Assembly (NCBI GenBank): GCA_026392935.1
Contig: JAPLBE010000012.1
Span: 51,261-115,260 of the forward strand
Direction: 5' to 3'
DNA length: 64,000 nucleotides
Source: Actinomycetota bacterium
GTDB lineage: Bacteria; Actinomycetota; Actinomycetes; Nanopelagicales; Nanopelagicaceae
In this document: positions 8,311-15,611 of the stretch, in pieces
Layout of the letters: the number at the start of each line of letters is the position of its first letter
Numbering within the stretch: position 1 is the first letter of the stretch
The notes under the pieces: generated by a model
The model's input: the letters and a program-made list of their open reading frames with translations, nothing else
Databases searched by the model: none
What the model was told of the DNA's origin: nothing
Position numbers and translations under genes: made by a program

Positions 8311-9078
8311 ATGGAATATAAGTTAACGCTTCTATCGATGGGAAGTAGTGAAGTTCCCGGTCCAGAACTTTTCTGGATGGGACAGTGGGACAATTGGTTC
8401 CGTCTGCAATTCCAGGTTGGGCTAATTCAAGGAAATGGGATTACCGCACTTGTAAACACTGGTCCAGCAAAAGATTTAGGGCCGATGAATGAAGGCTGGG
8501 TCGCTTTTCTTGGAGAGAGAGTTAAGTTTGCTCGCCAAGAAGGCGAATACATTCTTGATCAACTTGCAAAACATAACGTTAAGCCTGAGGACATTACACA
8601 TATATTCTTGACTCCCCTACAGCTATATTCAGTAAGTAATGTTCTTGAATTTCCAAATGCCAAGATTCATATTTCAAAGCGCGGTTGGATTCACTTTCAC
8701 ACTACTCACAAGCATCCGCATGATGGTCGTGATACGAGCCTTCCACCACACATCTTGGCTGAACTCGTCGGTAAATCTTGGGATCGCGTAGTTCTGCTTG
8801 AAGATGAAGAGACTATCGCGCCAGGACTTCGCACCTGGTGGTCGGGTGGACACCATCGCGCTTCTATCGCAGTAGAAGTTGATACGAAAGCTGGAACTGC
8901 GGTCCTGAGTGACACATTCTTTGTTATGGAAAATGTTGTGAACAACCATCCAATTGGTATTACCGAGAACATGTATGAATGCATGGATGCTCATGCCCGT
9001 GCTCTCAAGTCTCCAATTGTCATTCCTCTCTATGATCCAAAGAATTTCGATCGCTTCAAAAATGGTGTAGTTGCATGA
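8311..9078 (+). CDS. metallo-beta-lactamase-fold protein with degenerate metal site
   Basis: 255 residues that align by eye with AHL-lactonase-type MBL proteins but have lost most metal ligands. Where active enzymes have HxHxDH, this reads FLTPLQLYSVSN after the usual DITHI strand; the later His (SGGHHRAS) and Asp (VLSDTFF) positions are kept, while the last ligand position reads IPLYDP rather than PxHDP. It is probably inactive as a canonical hydrolase, or uses another chemistry. Good ribosome site (AGGAG) before ATG. Its stop overlaps the SDR start by 4 nt (ATGA), so it is translated with catabolic dehydrogenases. Role unknown. Confidence 0.8.
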   Translation: MEYKLTLLSMGSSEVPGPELFWMGQWDNWFRLQFQVGLIQGNGITALVNTGPAKDLGPMNEGWVAFLGERVKFARQEGEYILDQLAKHNVKPEDITHIFLTPLQLYSVSNVLEFPNAKIHISKRGWIHFHTTHKHPHDGRDTSLPPHILAELVGKSWDRVVLLEDEETIAPGLRTWWSGGHHRASIAVEVDTKAGTAVLSDTFFVMENVVNNHPIGITENMYECMDAHARALKSPIVIPLYDPKNFDRFKNGVVA

Positions 9079-9857
9079 GAGAGAAATCATTTGCCACAAA
9101 GGGAGATGCAGTAATTGTCACAGGTGCTGCGGGAGGAATTGGTGCCGCTACCGTAGAAAATCTTGTAAATCAGGGAATTTTTGTATTCGCTGTCGATAAA
9201 AATTCCGAGGCACTATCAAAAATTTTGGCAGGAATTGACCCCAAAAATGTTCTCACTCAGGCAATTGCCGCTGATGTGACTAGTGAAAAAGACTGCCAAT
9301 CAGTGTGTGAAGCTGCAAAAAGTAAGGGAATTCGAGTTAAGGGCCTAGTTAATAACGCGGCTGTTGGCGCATTTAACATGAGCGTTGAAAGTACCAGCTT
9401 TGAAGATTGGCAAAGAATTATCTCAATCAACCTAACTAGCCTTTATTTGATGGCCAAATATGCTCTCCCGCTGATTCGCAGCGCTGGCGGTGGCGCAGTA
9501 GTGAATATTTCATCTATACATGCATACGCCACATCTACAGGTGTTGCGCCATATGCTGCAGCAAAAGGAGGAGTTTTAGCTCTTACGAGAACAATGGCAC
9601 TAGATCTTGCGCCAGATAACATTCGCGTTGTCTGCATTATTCCTGGTGCTACAGATACTCCCATGCTTCGACAACATGCAGAACGTGAAGGAAAAACCTT
9701 GGCAGAGTTAGGGTTCCCTTCAAGTGAAAATGCAATCGGTCGCATAGCCCAGCCAGAAGAAGTTGCAGATGTCATCGCATTCGCTCTTTCACGAGGTGCA
9801 AGTTTTATTACTGGTTCATCGCTGATTCCCGATGGAGGAATTCTTGCCAAGTTCTAA
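9075..9857 (+). CDS. short-chain dehydrogenase/reductase (SDR)
   Basis: Classical SDR, 260 residues: TGAAGGIGAA cofactor motif near residue 17, NNAA in place of NNAG, catalytic Ser in VNISSIH, and Tyr-x3-Lys in PYAAAKGG. C-terminal PDGGILAKF is typical. It oxidises or reduces an alcohol/carbonyl with NAD(P), probably on a sugar-derived intermediate. Overlaps the genes on both sides (4 nt upstream, 14-26 nt downstream), so it belongs to a translationally coupled run. Substrate not assignable. Confidence 0.92.
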   Translation: MREKSFATKGDAVIVTGAAGGIGAATVENLVNQGIFVFAVDKNSEALSKILAGIDPKNVLTQAIAADVTSEKDCQSVCEAAKSKGIRVKGLVNNAAVGAFNMSVESTSFEDWQRIISINLTSLYLMAKYALPLIRSAGGGAVVNISSIHAYATSTGVAPYAAAKGGVLALTRTMALDLAPDNIRVVCIIPGATDTPMLRQHAEREGKTLAELGFPSSENAIGRIAQPEEVADVIAFALSRGASFITGSSLIPDGGILAKF

Positions 9858-10854
9858 GGCGGTAGTAACTACTTCAGCAAATGAATGCGCTCTTACAGAT
9901 GTTTCTGTTGGTGAGCTAGGGGAAAATCAAGTTGCTATAAGAACAATCAATTCTGGAGTGAGTACCGGAACTGACAAGTGGGTGATATCTGGTCGATTTG
10001 AATGGGGTAATTTTGCCTTCCCGCTAGTGCCTGGCTATCAACGCAGTGGAATAGTTGAAGCAATTGGCTCTAAAGTGAAAAATGTAAGTATTGGTCAGCA
10101 AGTTTTTGCCACCGCAAGTATCAATTATTTGGATGCCACTGCAGGATGGGGTGCCCATACAAGTTATGGAATCTCTGAAGATTTCGAAGTTTTCGATGCC
10201 ACAGGGATTCCACCAGCGCGTGCTTCATTTGGCGTAGTTGCACAAGTGGGTTTTAACGCTGCATCGCGCATAGTTGGAAATGCTGGCGATCGAATTTTGG
10301 TTATCGGAGATGGAGTAATTGGTGCGAGTGGGGCCTTGTGTGCGAAGGCTCGAGGTTTTGAACCGCTGCTGCTCGGCAGACATGATTCACGGTTAGAGAA
10401 GATTAAATCTCTAGGAATCAAGACCGCTAACTCCAAAATTGTGTCAAGAAAAGAGCTCTCAGACTTTGCACCGATTGCAGTGATTGACACCGTTCAGAGT
10501 CCCGATGCATTTGAACTTTACTACCGTGCATTGCCAGCAACATGGGCAGCTGAAACCTTTGGAAATGAACGAACTGGAATAGGTCAGATTATTTTTAGTG
10601 GACATACTCCAGATGGCGCAAATACCTGGGCGGATATGGCTCATCTTCAAAAACAAGAGTTAACTGTGCACTTTGTTTCGGGCTGGGTATCTAGCCGCAT
10701 TGTTCAGACCCTTGAATTGATGAGAACTGGTGCGCTGAGTTTAGAGAAGATTGCAACTGAATATTCAGCAGATGATGTGAGCATTGAAAAGCTATTTGGC
10801 AATATTGCTGCTGGAAAGAATCCTGATATCGCTGCCTACCTTACTTGGGCATAA
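9832..10854 (+). CDS. medium-chain dehydrogenase (zinc-binding alcohol dehydrogenase superfamily)
   Basis: MDR protein of up to 340 residues. It has the GroES-like N-domain (PLVPGYQRSGIVEAIGS) and a Rossmann glycine motif VIGDGVIGASG, but SGVSTGTDKW replaces the usual GxCGTD zinc Cys, and there is no structural-zinc Cys cluster; this resembles the BchC-like MDR subgroup. Two starts are possible: ATG at 9832, and TTG at 9844 which has an excellent GGAGG (9834-9838) five nt upstream; I consider TTG 9844 likelier. Its 3' end overlaps the convergent rhamnulokinase by 14 nt. Function in the sugar locus is inferred from position only. Confidence 0.85.
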   Translation: MEEFLPSSKAVVTTSANECALTDVSVGELGENQVAIRTINSGVSTGTDKWVISGRFEWGNFAFPLVPGYQRSGIVEAIGSKVKNVSIGQQVFATASINYLDATAGWGAHTSYGISEDFEVFDATGIPPARASFGVVAQVGFNAASRIVGNAGDRILVIGDGVIGASGALCAKARGFEPLLLGRHDSRLEKIKSLGIKTANSKIVSRKELSDFAPIAVIDTVQSPDAFELYYRALPATWAAETFGNERTGIGQIIFSGHTPDGANTWADMAHLQKQELTVHFVSGWVSSRIVQTLELMRTGALSLEKIATEYSADDVSIEKLFGNIAAGKNPDIAAYLTWA

Positions 10855-12241
10855 ACTCTTCACTGATAAAGCTCTTTGCAATAAGCGATCTAGCCACCTG
10901 CAAGCTAGGGACAACGCCGGCGATAAGAGCTTGCACTGCGATATTTCCAAATAGTGTGGCTTCAACGGGACCAGTTTTAACCTTTACGCCACAGGCATCT
11001 GCTGTTAACTGATTTAACAGTGAGATTTGTGATCCACCACCAAGCACATGAATAGTAGAAATCTTCTTACCTGTAACTTCCTCAATTTCGGAAATAGTTC
11101 GCTTATAAGCAGCCGCTAAACTCCGCAAAATACAGATTGTGAACTCCCCCTTGGTGCGCGGCGGTGTGATTGCATTCTCTAGGCAATATGCCCGGATCCG
11201 CTCGAGCATTTCACCTGGCGACCTAAATCGTGGATCATTTGGATCGATAAGAGAATCAAATTCGAGATTTTTACTGGCCTCATCTACTAGCTGTGGAATC
11301 GACCATTCTTCACCTTCGATTCGCCAATTTCTCCGACACTCTTCAAGTAACCAGAGACCGGTAACATTTTTAAGAATGCGAACCGTGTTAGCGGCACCAA
11401 GTTCATTTGTAAGATTGGCAGCAAGCGCTTGCTTGGATGTAATCGGGGTATCACTTTCAATACCAACAAGGGACCAGGTCCCACTTGAAATATAAGCCTC
11501 TGTATCACGATTATCAAATGGAATACCCGCTACCGCACTTGCGGTGTCGTGGGAAGCAATTGCAACAATCTTGATTCCATCAAGTGCGCCAAACCCCTTG
11601 ATGACACCGATCTCAGTACCTGGTTCGTGTAATTGTGTGAATAACTCGGGGCGAAGGCCCGCAAGCTCGATTAATGAATAATCCCAATTTCGAGTTTTAA
11701 CATCTAGGAGTTGAGTAGTTGATGCATTCGTTACTTCCGTCGAGATTACTCCCGTTAACTCAGCATTTAACAAATCAGGAATCAATAGGAATTTATCTGC
11801 CTCTAGATATGACTTGTCTTGCTTTGCTGCATACAACTGATACAAAGTATTGAAGTTTAGGAATTGGATGCCGGTATCTTGATAAATCCGATCTTGCCCA
11901 AGCTTTGAAACCAGCTCCTTAAATGCCGGAAGCGTTCTTGGATCTCGGTAAGAGCGCACCTTTGAAATCAATTTATTATCATTATCGAGCAGTCCATAAT
12001 CTACAGCCCAGGAATCAATGGCAAGCGAAGTTGGCTGGTCCTGAGCTAAGCATTTTTCAATACCAACCAAGACTTGTGAGGTTATAAGTTTCCAATCCCA
12101 CAGCACAGCGCCTTCGGCATCTTCTACGATCTCATGCGAAAAGCGATGGACAATTTCCAACGCTATTTTCTCTTTTGTCACGCGCCCTATAGCCACGCGA
12201 CCGCTGGTTGCCCCAAGATCAACTGCGATGAAATTTGCCAC
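10841..12241 (-). CDS. rhaB: rhamnulokinase
   Basis: FGGY-family sugar kinase, 466 residues, that phosphorylates L-rhamnulose to L-rhamnulose 1-phosphate. Seen: N-terminal phosphate motif AVDLGATSGRVAIG, the rhamnulokinase-typical DSWAVDYGLLD and SYRDPRT, FLNFNTLYQLYA, and the C-terminal adenosine motif HVLGGGSQISLLNQL. The ATSGR and SWAVDYG motifs separate rhamnulokinase from xylulo- and glycerol kinases. It lies 2 nt behind the aldolase/dehydrogenase gene, so rhaI, the fusion gene and rhaB form one operon. Confidence 0.93.
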   Translation of the reverse strand: MANFIAVDLGATSGRVAIGRVTKEKIALEIVHRFSHEIVEDAEGAVLWDWKLITSQVLVGIEKCLAQDQPTSLAIDSWAVDYGLLDNDNKLISKVRSYRDPRTLPAFKELVSKLGQDRIYQDTGIQFLNFNTLYQLYAAKQDKSYLEADKFLLIPDLLNAELTGVISTEVTNASTTQLLDVKTRNWDYSLIELAGLRPELFTQLHEPGTEIGVIKGFGALDGIKIVAIASHDTASAVAGIPFDNRDTEAYISSGTWSLVGIESDTPITSKQALAANLTNELGAANTVRILKNVTGLWLLEECRRNWRIEGEEWSIPQLVDEASKNLEFDSLIDPNDPRFRSPGEMLERIRAYCLENAITPPRTKGEFTICILRSLAAAYKRTISEIEEVTGKKISTIHVLGGGSQISLLNQLTADACGVKVKTGPVEATLFGNIAVQALIAGVVPSLQVARSLIAKSFISEEFMPK

Positions 12242-12243
12242 AA

Positions 12244-14295
12244 TTACCTTAGAAATGCAGCTGCAACACCACCGTCAACTGGAATATGTAATCCAGTAGT
12301 CAGCGGTAAATCAGATGAGCAAAGCACAAACACTGCTGCTGCAATGTGGTCTGGAAGAACTTCTTTCTTCAAAATTGTACGTTGAGCGTAATACTCTCCA
12401 AGTTTCTCTTCTTCAACTCCATACACCGCTGCACGTTGAGCACCCCAACCACTGGCAAAGATTCCAGATCCTTTAACTACGCCATCTGGATTTACTCCAT
12501 TAACGCGAATTCCATATGCGCCAAGTTCTGCAGCCAGAAGTCGAACCTGGTGAGCTTGATCGGCCTTCGTTGAACCATAAGCGAGATTGTTTGGCCCAGC
12601 AAAAACGGAATTCTTAGATGAAATATAAATTATGTCTCCGCCAATGTGTGCCGCGATCATTGCCTTAGCACTCTCTCTTGAGACCAAGAAAGAACCACGA
12701 GCCATAACATCATGCTGGATATCCCAGTCTTGTGTTGAGGTTTCAATGAGTGGCTTACTGATTGACAGACCTGCATTGTTAACAACTAGGTCGATACCAC
12801 CGAATGCGAGAACTCCCTCATCAACAGCTGCGATCACTTGGGCCTCATCGGTTACATCTACCGAAACGGCAACTGCCTTATCTGGGCCGCCAAGTTCCTT
12901 TGCGACCCCTTGCGCTGCTGCCAAATCTCGGTCGGCGATGATTACGCATGCTCCTTCAGCGCTGAGTCGCTGAGCTGTAGCTTTACCAATTCCAGAACCA
13001 CCACCCGTTACAAATGCGATTCTTCCCTGTAGGGGCTTTGGCTTTGGCATGCGACGTAGTTTTGCCTCTTCAAGCTCCCAGTATTCAATATTAAATTTTT
13101 CTACTTCTGGAATAGGTGCATAAGTTGATAAGGCTTCAGCGCCTCGCATGACGTTAATGGCATTGATATAAAACTCTCCCGCTACTCGTGCAGTTTGTTT
13201 ATCTTTGCCATAGCTAAACATTCCGACTCCGGGAACCAAAATGATTAGTGGGTCGGCGCCACGAATTGCAGGTGAATCCTTCTTCGCATATTTATTGTAA
13301 TAAGCGGTATATCTTTCTCGATATTGCGAATGAAGTTCATGAGCTCTGGTGATTGTCTCTTCGATAGTTGCATTTGAATCTAAGTCGATGACAAGTGGTG
13401 AAATTTTTGTACGTAAGAAATGATCTGGGCAAGATGTTCCTTTGGATGCTAAATCTGCCAACTTCTCGCGGTTCATAAAATCTAGAACAGTCTCTGAGTC
13501 ATCGAAGTGTCCAACCATGCGATTGTCTTTTGATGCGATTCCTCGAAGTGTCGGAGCTAGCTTGGCCGCTTTAGCTATGCGATCAGCTTTATCTAGTGGG
13601 TTTCGAGCCACTAGTGCTTTTCCAAATGGTTCAGGCTTACCGTTATCGGCTATGAATTTCTCTGCCTTCAAAATTGCTGCAACAGATCGGTCTTCGCACT
13701 CTTTACTAGTGGCTCCCCAAGTAGTTAATCCATGCCCACCGAGAACGCACCCATGTGCCCTTGGATTCTCTTTCGCAATTTTCGAAATATCTAACCCAAG
13801 TTCAAAGCCAGGACGTCGCCAATCAACCCACAGAATTTCATCACCAAAACACTTCTTAGTTAACTCACGTCCATCTTTTGACGTTGCAAGTGCGATGATG
13901 GAGTCGGGATGTAGATGGTCGACATGATTTTGCTCAACCAAACCATGCATTGCGGTATCGATACTTGGCGCTGCGCCACCTTTACCGAATGCACAAAAAT
14001 CAAAGAGGCCTACCATCTCATCTTCGTGCTCTAAGCCTCGGTAGACCGAAGTCATTCCACGTAAGCGATCTAAATAGAGCGTCGCTAGACCCTTCTCAGT
14101 AAGAGTGCCTAGATCTCCTCCAGAACCCTTTACATACATCACTTCGACATCAGCACCAGTTAATGGATCAGTTGCACTGCCCTTTGCTGAAGTATTACCA
14201 CCAGCATAATTTGTAAACTTCGGATTTGATCCTAAACGATTACTTCGTTCGATTAATTCTTTAACAACTTTATCGGACAAAATTAAGCACCCCAT
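12244..14295 (-). CDS. rhaD: bifunctional rhamnulose-1-phosphate aldolase / lactaldehyde dehydrogenase
   Basis: Fusion of 683 residues. Residues about 1-400 are a class II aldolase: NYAGGNTSAKG phosphate site, HVDHLHPDS and LGGHGLTTWG with metal-binding histidines. Residues about 430-683 are an SDR: FVTGGGSGIGKATAQ, NNAG, and Tyr-x3-Lys in AYGSTKAD. The fusion is the known TIGR02632-type enzyme that cleaves rhamnulose 1-phosphate to DHAP and L-lactaldehyde and oxidises the aldehyde to lactate, avoiding release of a toxic aldehyde. The ATG at 14295 overlaps rhaI by 13 nt; a TTG five codons further (about 14280), after a GGGGTG, could be the real start. Confidence 0.93.
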   Translation of the reverse strand: MGCLILSDKVVKELIERSNRLGSNPKFTNYAGGNTSAKGSATDPLTGADVEVMYVKGSGGDLGTLTEKGLATLYLDRLRGMTSVYRGLEHEDEMVGLFDFCAFGKGGAAPSIDTAMHGLVEQNHVDHLHPDSIIALATSKDGRELTKKCFGDEILWVDWRRPGFELGLDISKIAKENPRAHGCVLGGHGLTTWGATSKECEDRSVAAILKAEKFIADNGKPEPFGKALVARNPLDKADRIAKAAKLAPTLRGIASKDNRMVGHFDDSETVLDFMNREKLADLASKGTSCPDHFLRTKISPLVIDLDSNATIEETITRAHELHSQYRERYTAYYNKYAKKDSPAIRGADPLIILVPGVGMFSYGKDKQTARVAGEFYINAINVMRGAEALSTYAPIPEVEKFNIEYWELEEAKLRRMPKPKPLQGRIAFVTGGGSGIGKATAQRLSAEGACVIIADRDLAAAQGVAKELGGPDKAVAVSVDVTDEAQVIAAVDEGVLAFGGIDLVVNNAGLSISKPLIETSTQDWDIQHDVMARGSFLVSRESAKAMIAAHIGGDIIYISSKNSVFAGPNNLAYGSTKADQAHQVRLLAAELGAYGIRVNGVNPDGVVKGSGIFASGWGAQRAAVYGVEEEKLGEYYAQRTILKKEVLPDHIAAAVFVLCSSDLPLTTGLHIPVDGGVAAAFLR

Positions 14296-15449
14296 CCGGC
14301 TTGGTTTCCACCAACACGTTCTGTTGCAATTTTCTCTGCGTAACCACTTCTGGCATATGCCTTCATTGGCTCTCCGTCGATACCTTTTCCTTCACGCCAT
14401 TCTCGAATCAATGGTCGAACATCGGTATTGAAAGCATCCATCAACACTTCGTGTGCAGCCAGAACGTCGCCGCTCTTCTGTGCAGCTTTTAGCGCACTTT
14501 GGTCGACAGAGACGGCTTTAGCAACCGCTTCTTGCACATTCATAATTGACCTTATTTGACCGGGGATTTTAGCTTCAATGTTATGGCACTGGTCTAGAAC
14601 ATAAGAAACTGGAGTTCCAACATCAAAACCGCCTCCAATGTTGACTTCGTGCATAATTCTAAACAATTGGAATGGATCGGCAGCGCCGACGATTAAATCA
14701 TCATCGGCATAGAAGCGTGAGTTAAAGTCAAAAGCACCGAGTCGCTTTGCACGGAGCAGGCTTGCAACAATAAATTCAATGTTGGTGCCTGGCGCGTGGT
14801 GGCCGGTATCGACACAAACCCAAGCTTTTTCTCCGAGCGCTAAGCAGTGAACCAGTGAAGTGCCCCAATCCGGAACATCAGTGTGATAAAAAGCTGGTTC
14901 AAAAAACTTGTACTCCAAGAGCATTCTCTGATTTGCACCGAGTGCTTTATAGGTACGAGAAAGCGATTCGGCCAATCGATCTTGACGCTCAACAATGCTG
15001 TCTTGTCCTGGATAATTGGTGCCATCGGCAAACCACAATTTCAAGTCTTGTGATCCGGTGATGTTCATGATGTCGATGCAATCCAAAAGATGCGCCACGG
15101 CGCGATCACGAATTTTTGGATCAGGGTTACATACTGAGCCAAGCTTGTATTCATCATCCTGGAAAGTATTTGAATTTATGGTTCCTAGCACCACGCCTTC
15201 TTCCTTGGCATGTGCGGCAAGCTTTGCGTAATCCTCAACTTTGTCCCATGGAATATGTAAGGCAACGCTAGGTGCCGAACCAGTGTATTTATTTACCTGT
15301 GCTGCATCAGCTATTTTCTCGAATGGATCACGAGGGACACCAGACTGCGCAAAGACTTTAAATCTGGTTCCAGAATTACCGTAGGCCCACGATGGAGTTT
15401 CAATCTTCAATCTATCTAAGACTGCTTTTACCTGCGAATCGTTAGCCAT
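14283..15449 (-). CDS. rhaI: L-rhamnose isomerase (RhaI type)
   Basis: 388-residue xylose-isomerase-like TIM barrel of the Pseudomonas stutzeri RhaI type, which converts L-rhamnose to L-rhamnulose. Seen: WFADGTNYPGQDS, the metal ligand Glu in LLEYKFFEPAFYHTD, Asp/His in CVDTGHHAPGTN, and FDFNSRFYADDD with metal-binding aspartates. It is unlike E. coli RhaA. First gene of the rhaI-rhaD-rhaB operon, with AAGGGG before the ATG and a promoter at about 15513-15543. Confidence 0.94.
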   Translation of the reverse strand: MANDSQVKAVLDRLKIETPSWAYGNSGTRFKVFAQSGVPRDPFEKIADAAQVNKYTGSAPSVALHIPWDKVEDYAKLAAHAKEEGVVLGTINSNTFQDDEYKLGSVCNPDPKIRDRAVAHLLDCIDIMNITGSQDLKLWFADGTNYPGQDSIVERQDRLAESLSRTYKALGANQRMLLEYKFFEPAFYHTDVPDWGTSLVHCLALGEKAWVCVDTGHHAPGTNIEFIVASLLRAKRLGAFDFNSRFYADDDLIVGAADPFQLFRIMHEVNIGGGFDVGTPVSYVLDQCHNIEAKIPGQIRSIMNVQEAVAKAVSVDQSALKAAQKSGDVLAAHEVLMDAFNTDVRPLIREWREGKGIDGEPMKAYARSGYAEKIATERVGGNQAGWGA

Positions 15450-15512
15450 GAGGCGCCCCTTAAAATTCCATTAATTGTGCTCGAAATCTAAGGTAATCCT
15501 AGTTCAAATTGC

Positions 15513-15543
15513 AGCGTAGGTAAACGTAGAGTTGTCTGACAAC
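15513..15543 (-). promoter_or_regulatory. rhaI promoter with GntR-type operator
   Basis: On the minus strand a -35-like TTGTCA and a -10 TACGCT (plus 15513-15518) are separated by 18 nt. The -35 lies inside the perfect palindrome GTTGTCTGACAAC (15531-15543), which fits the TTGT-N3-ACAA pattern of FCD-type GntR regulators. A bound repressor would block RNA polymerase. Similar sequence occurs at 2860-2871. Confidence 0.5.
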
Positions 15544-15554
15544 CTAAAAAAAGT

Positions 15555-15590
15555 AAAAGGCTCTCTGGGAATACTCCCAGAGAGCCTTTT
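15555..15590 (-). terminator. intrinsic terminator of nrdJ
   Basis: A perfect 16-bp stem (AAAAGGCTCTCTGGGA and its complement) with a 4-nt loop. On the minus strand it is followed by TTACTTTTTTT and lies directly after the nrdJ stop, so it ends the nrdR-nrdJ transcript and insulates rhaI. Confidence 0.9.
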
Positions 15591-15611
15591 AACTACTTTT
15601 CTGCTATTTGA

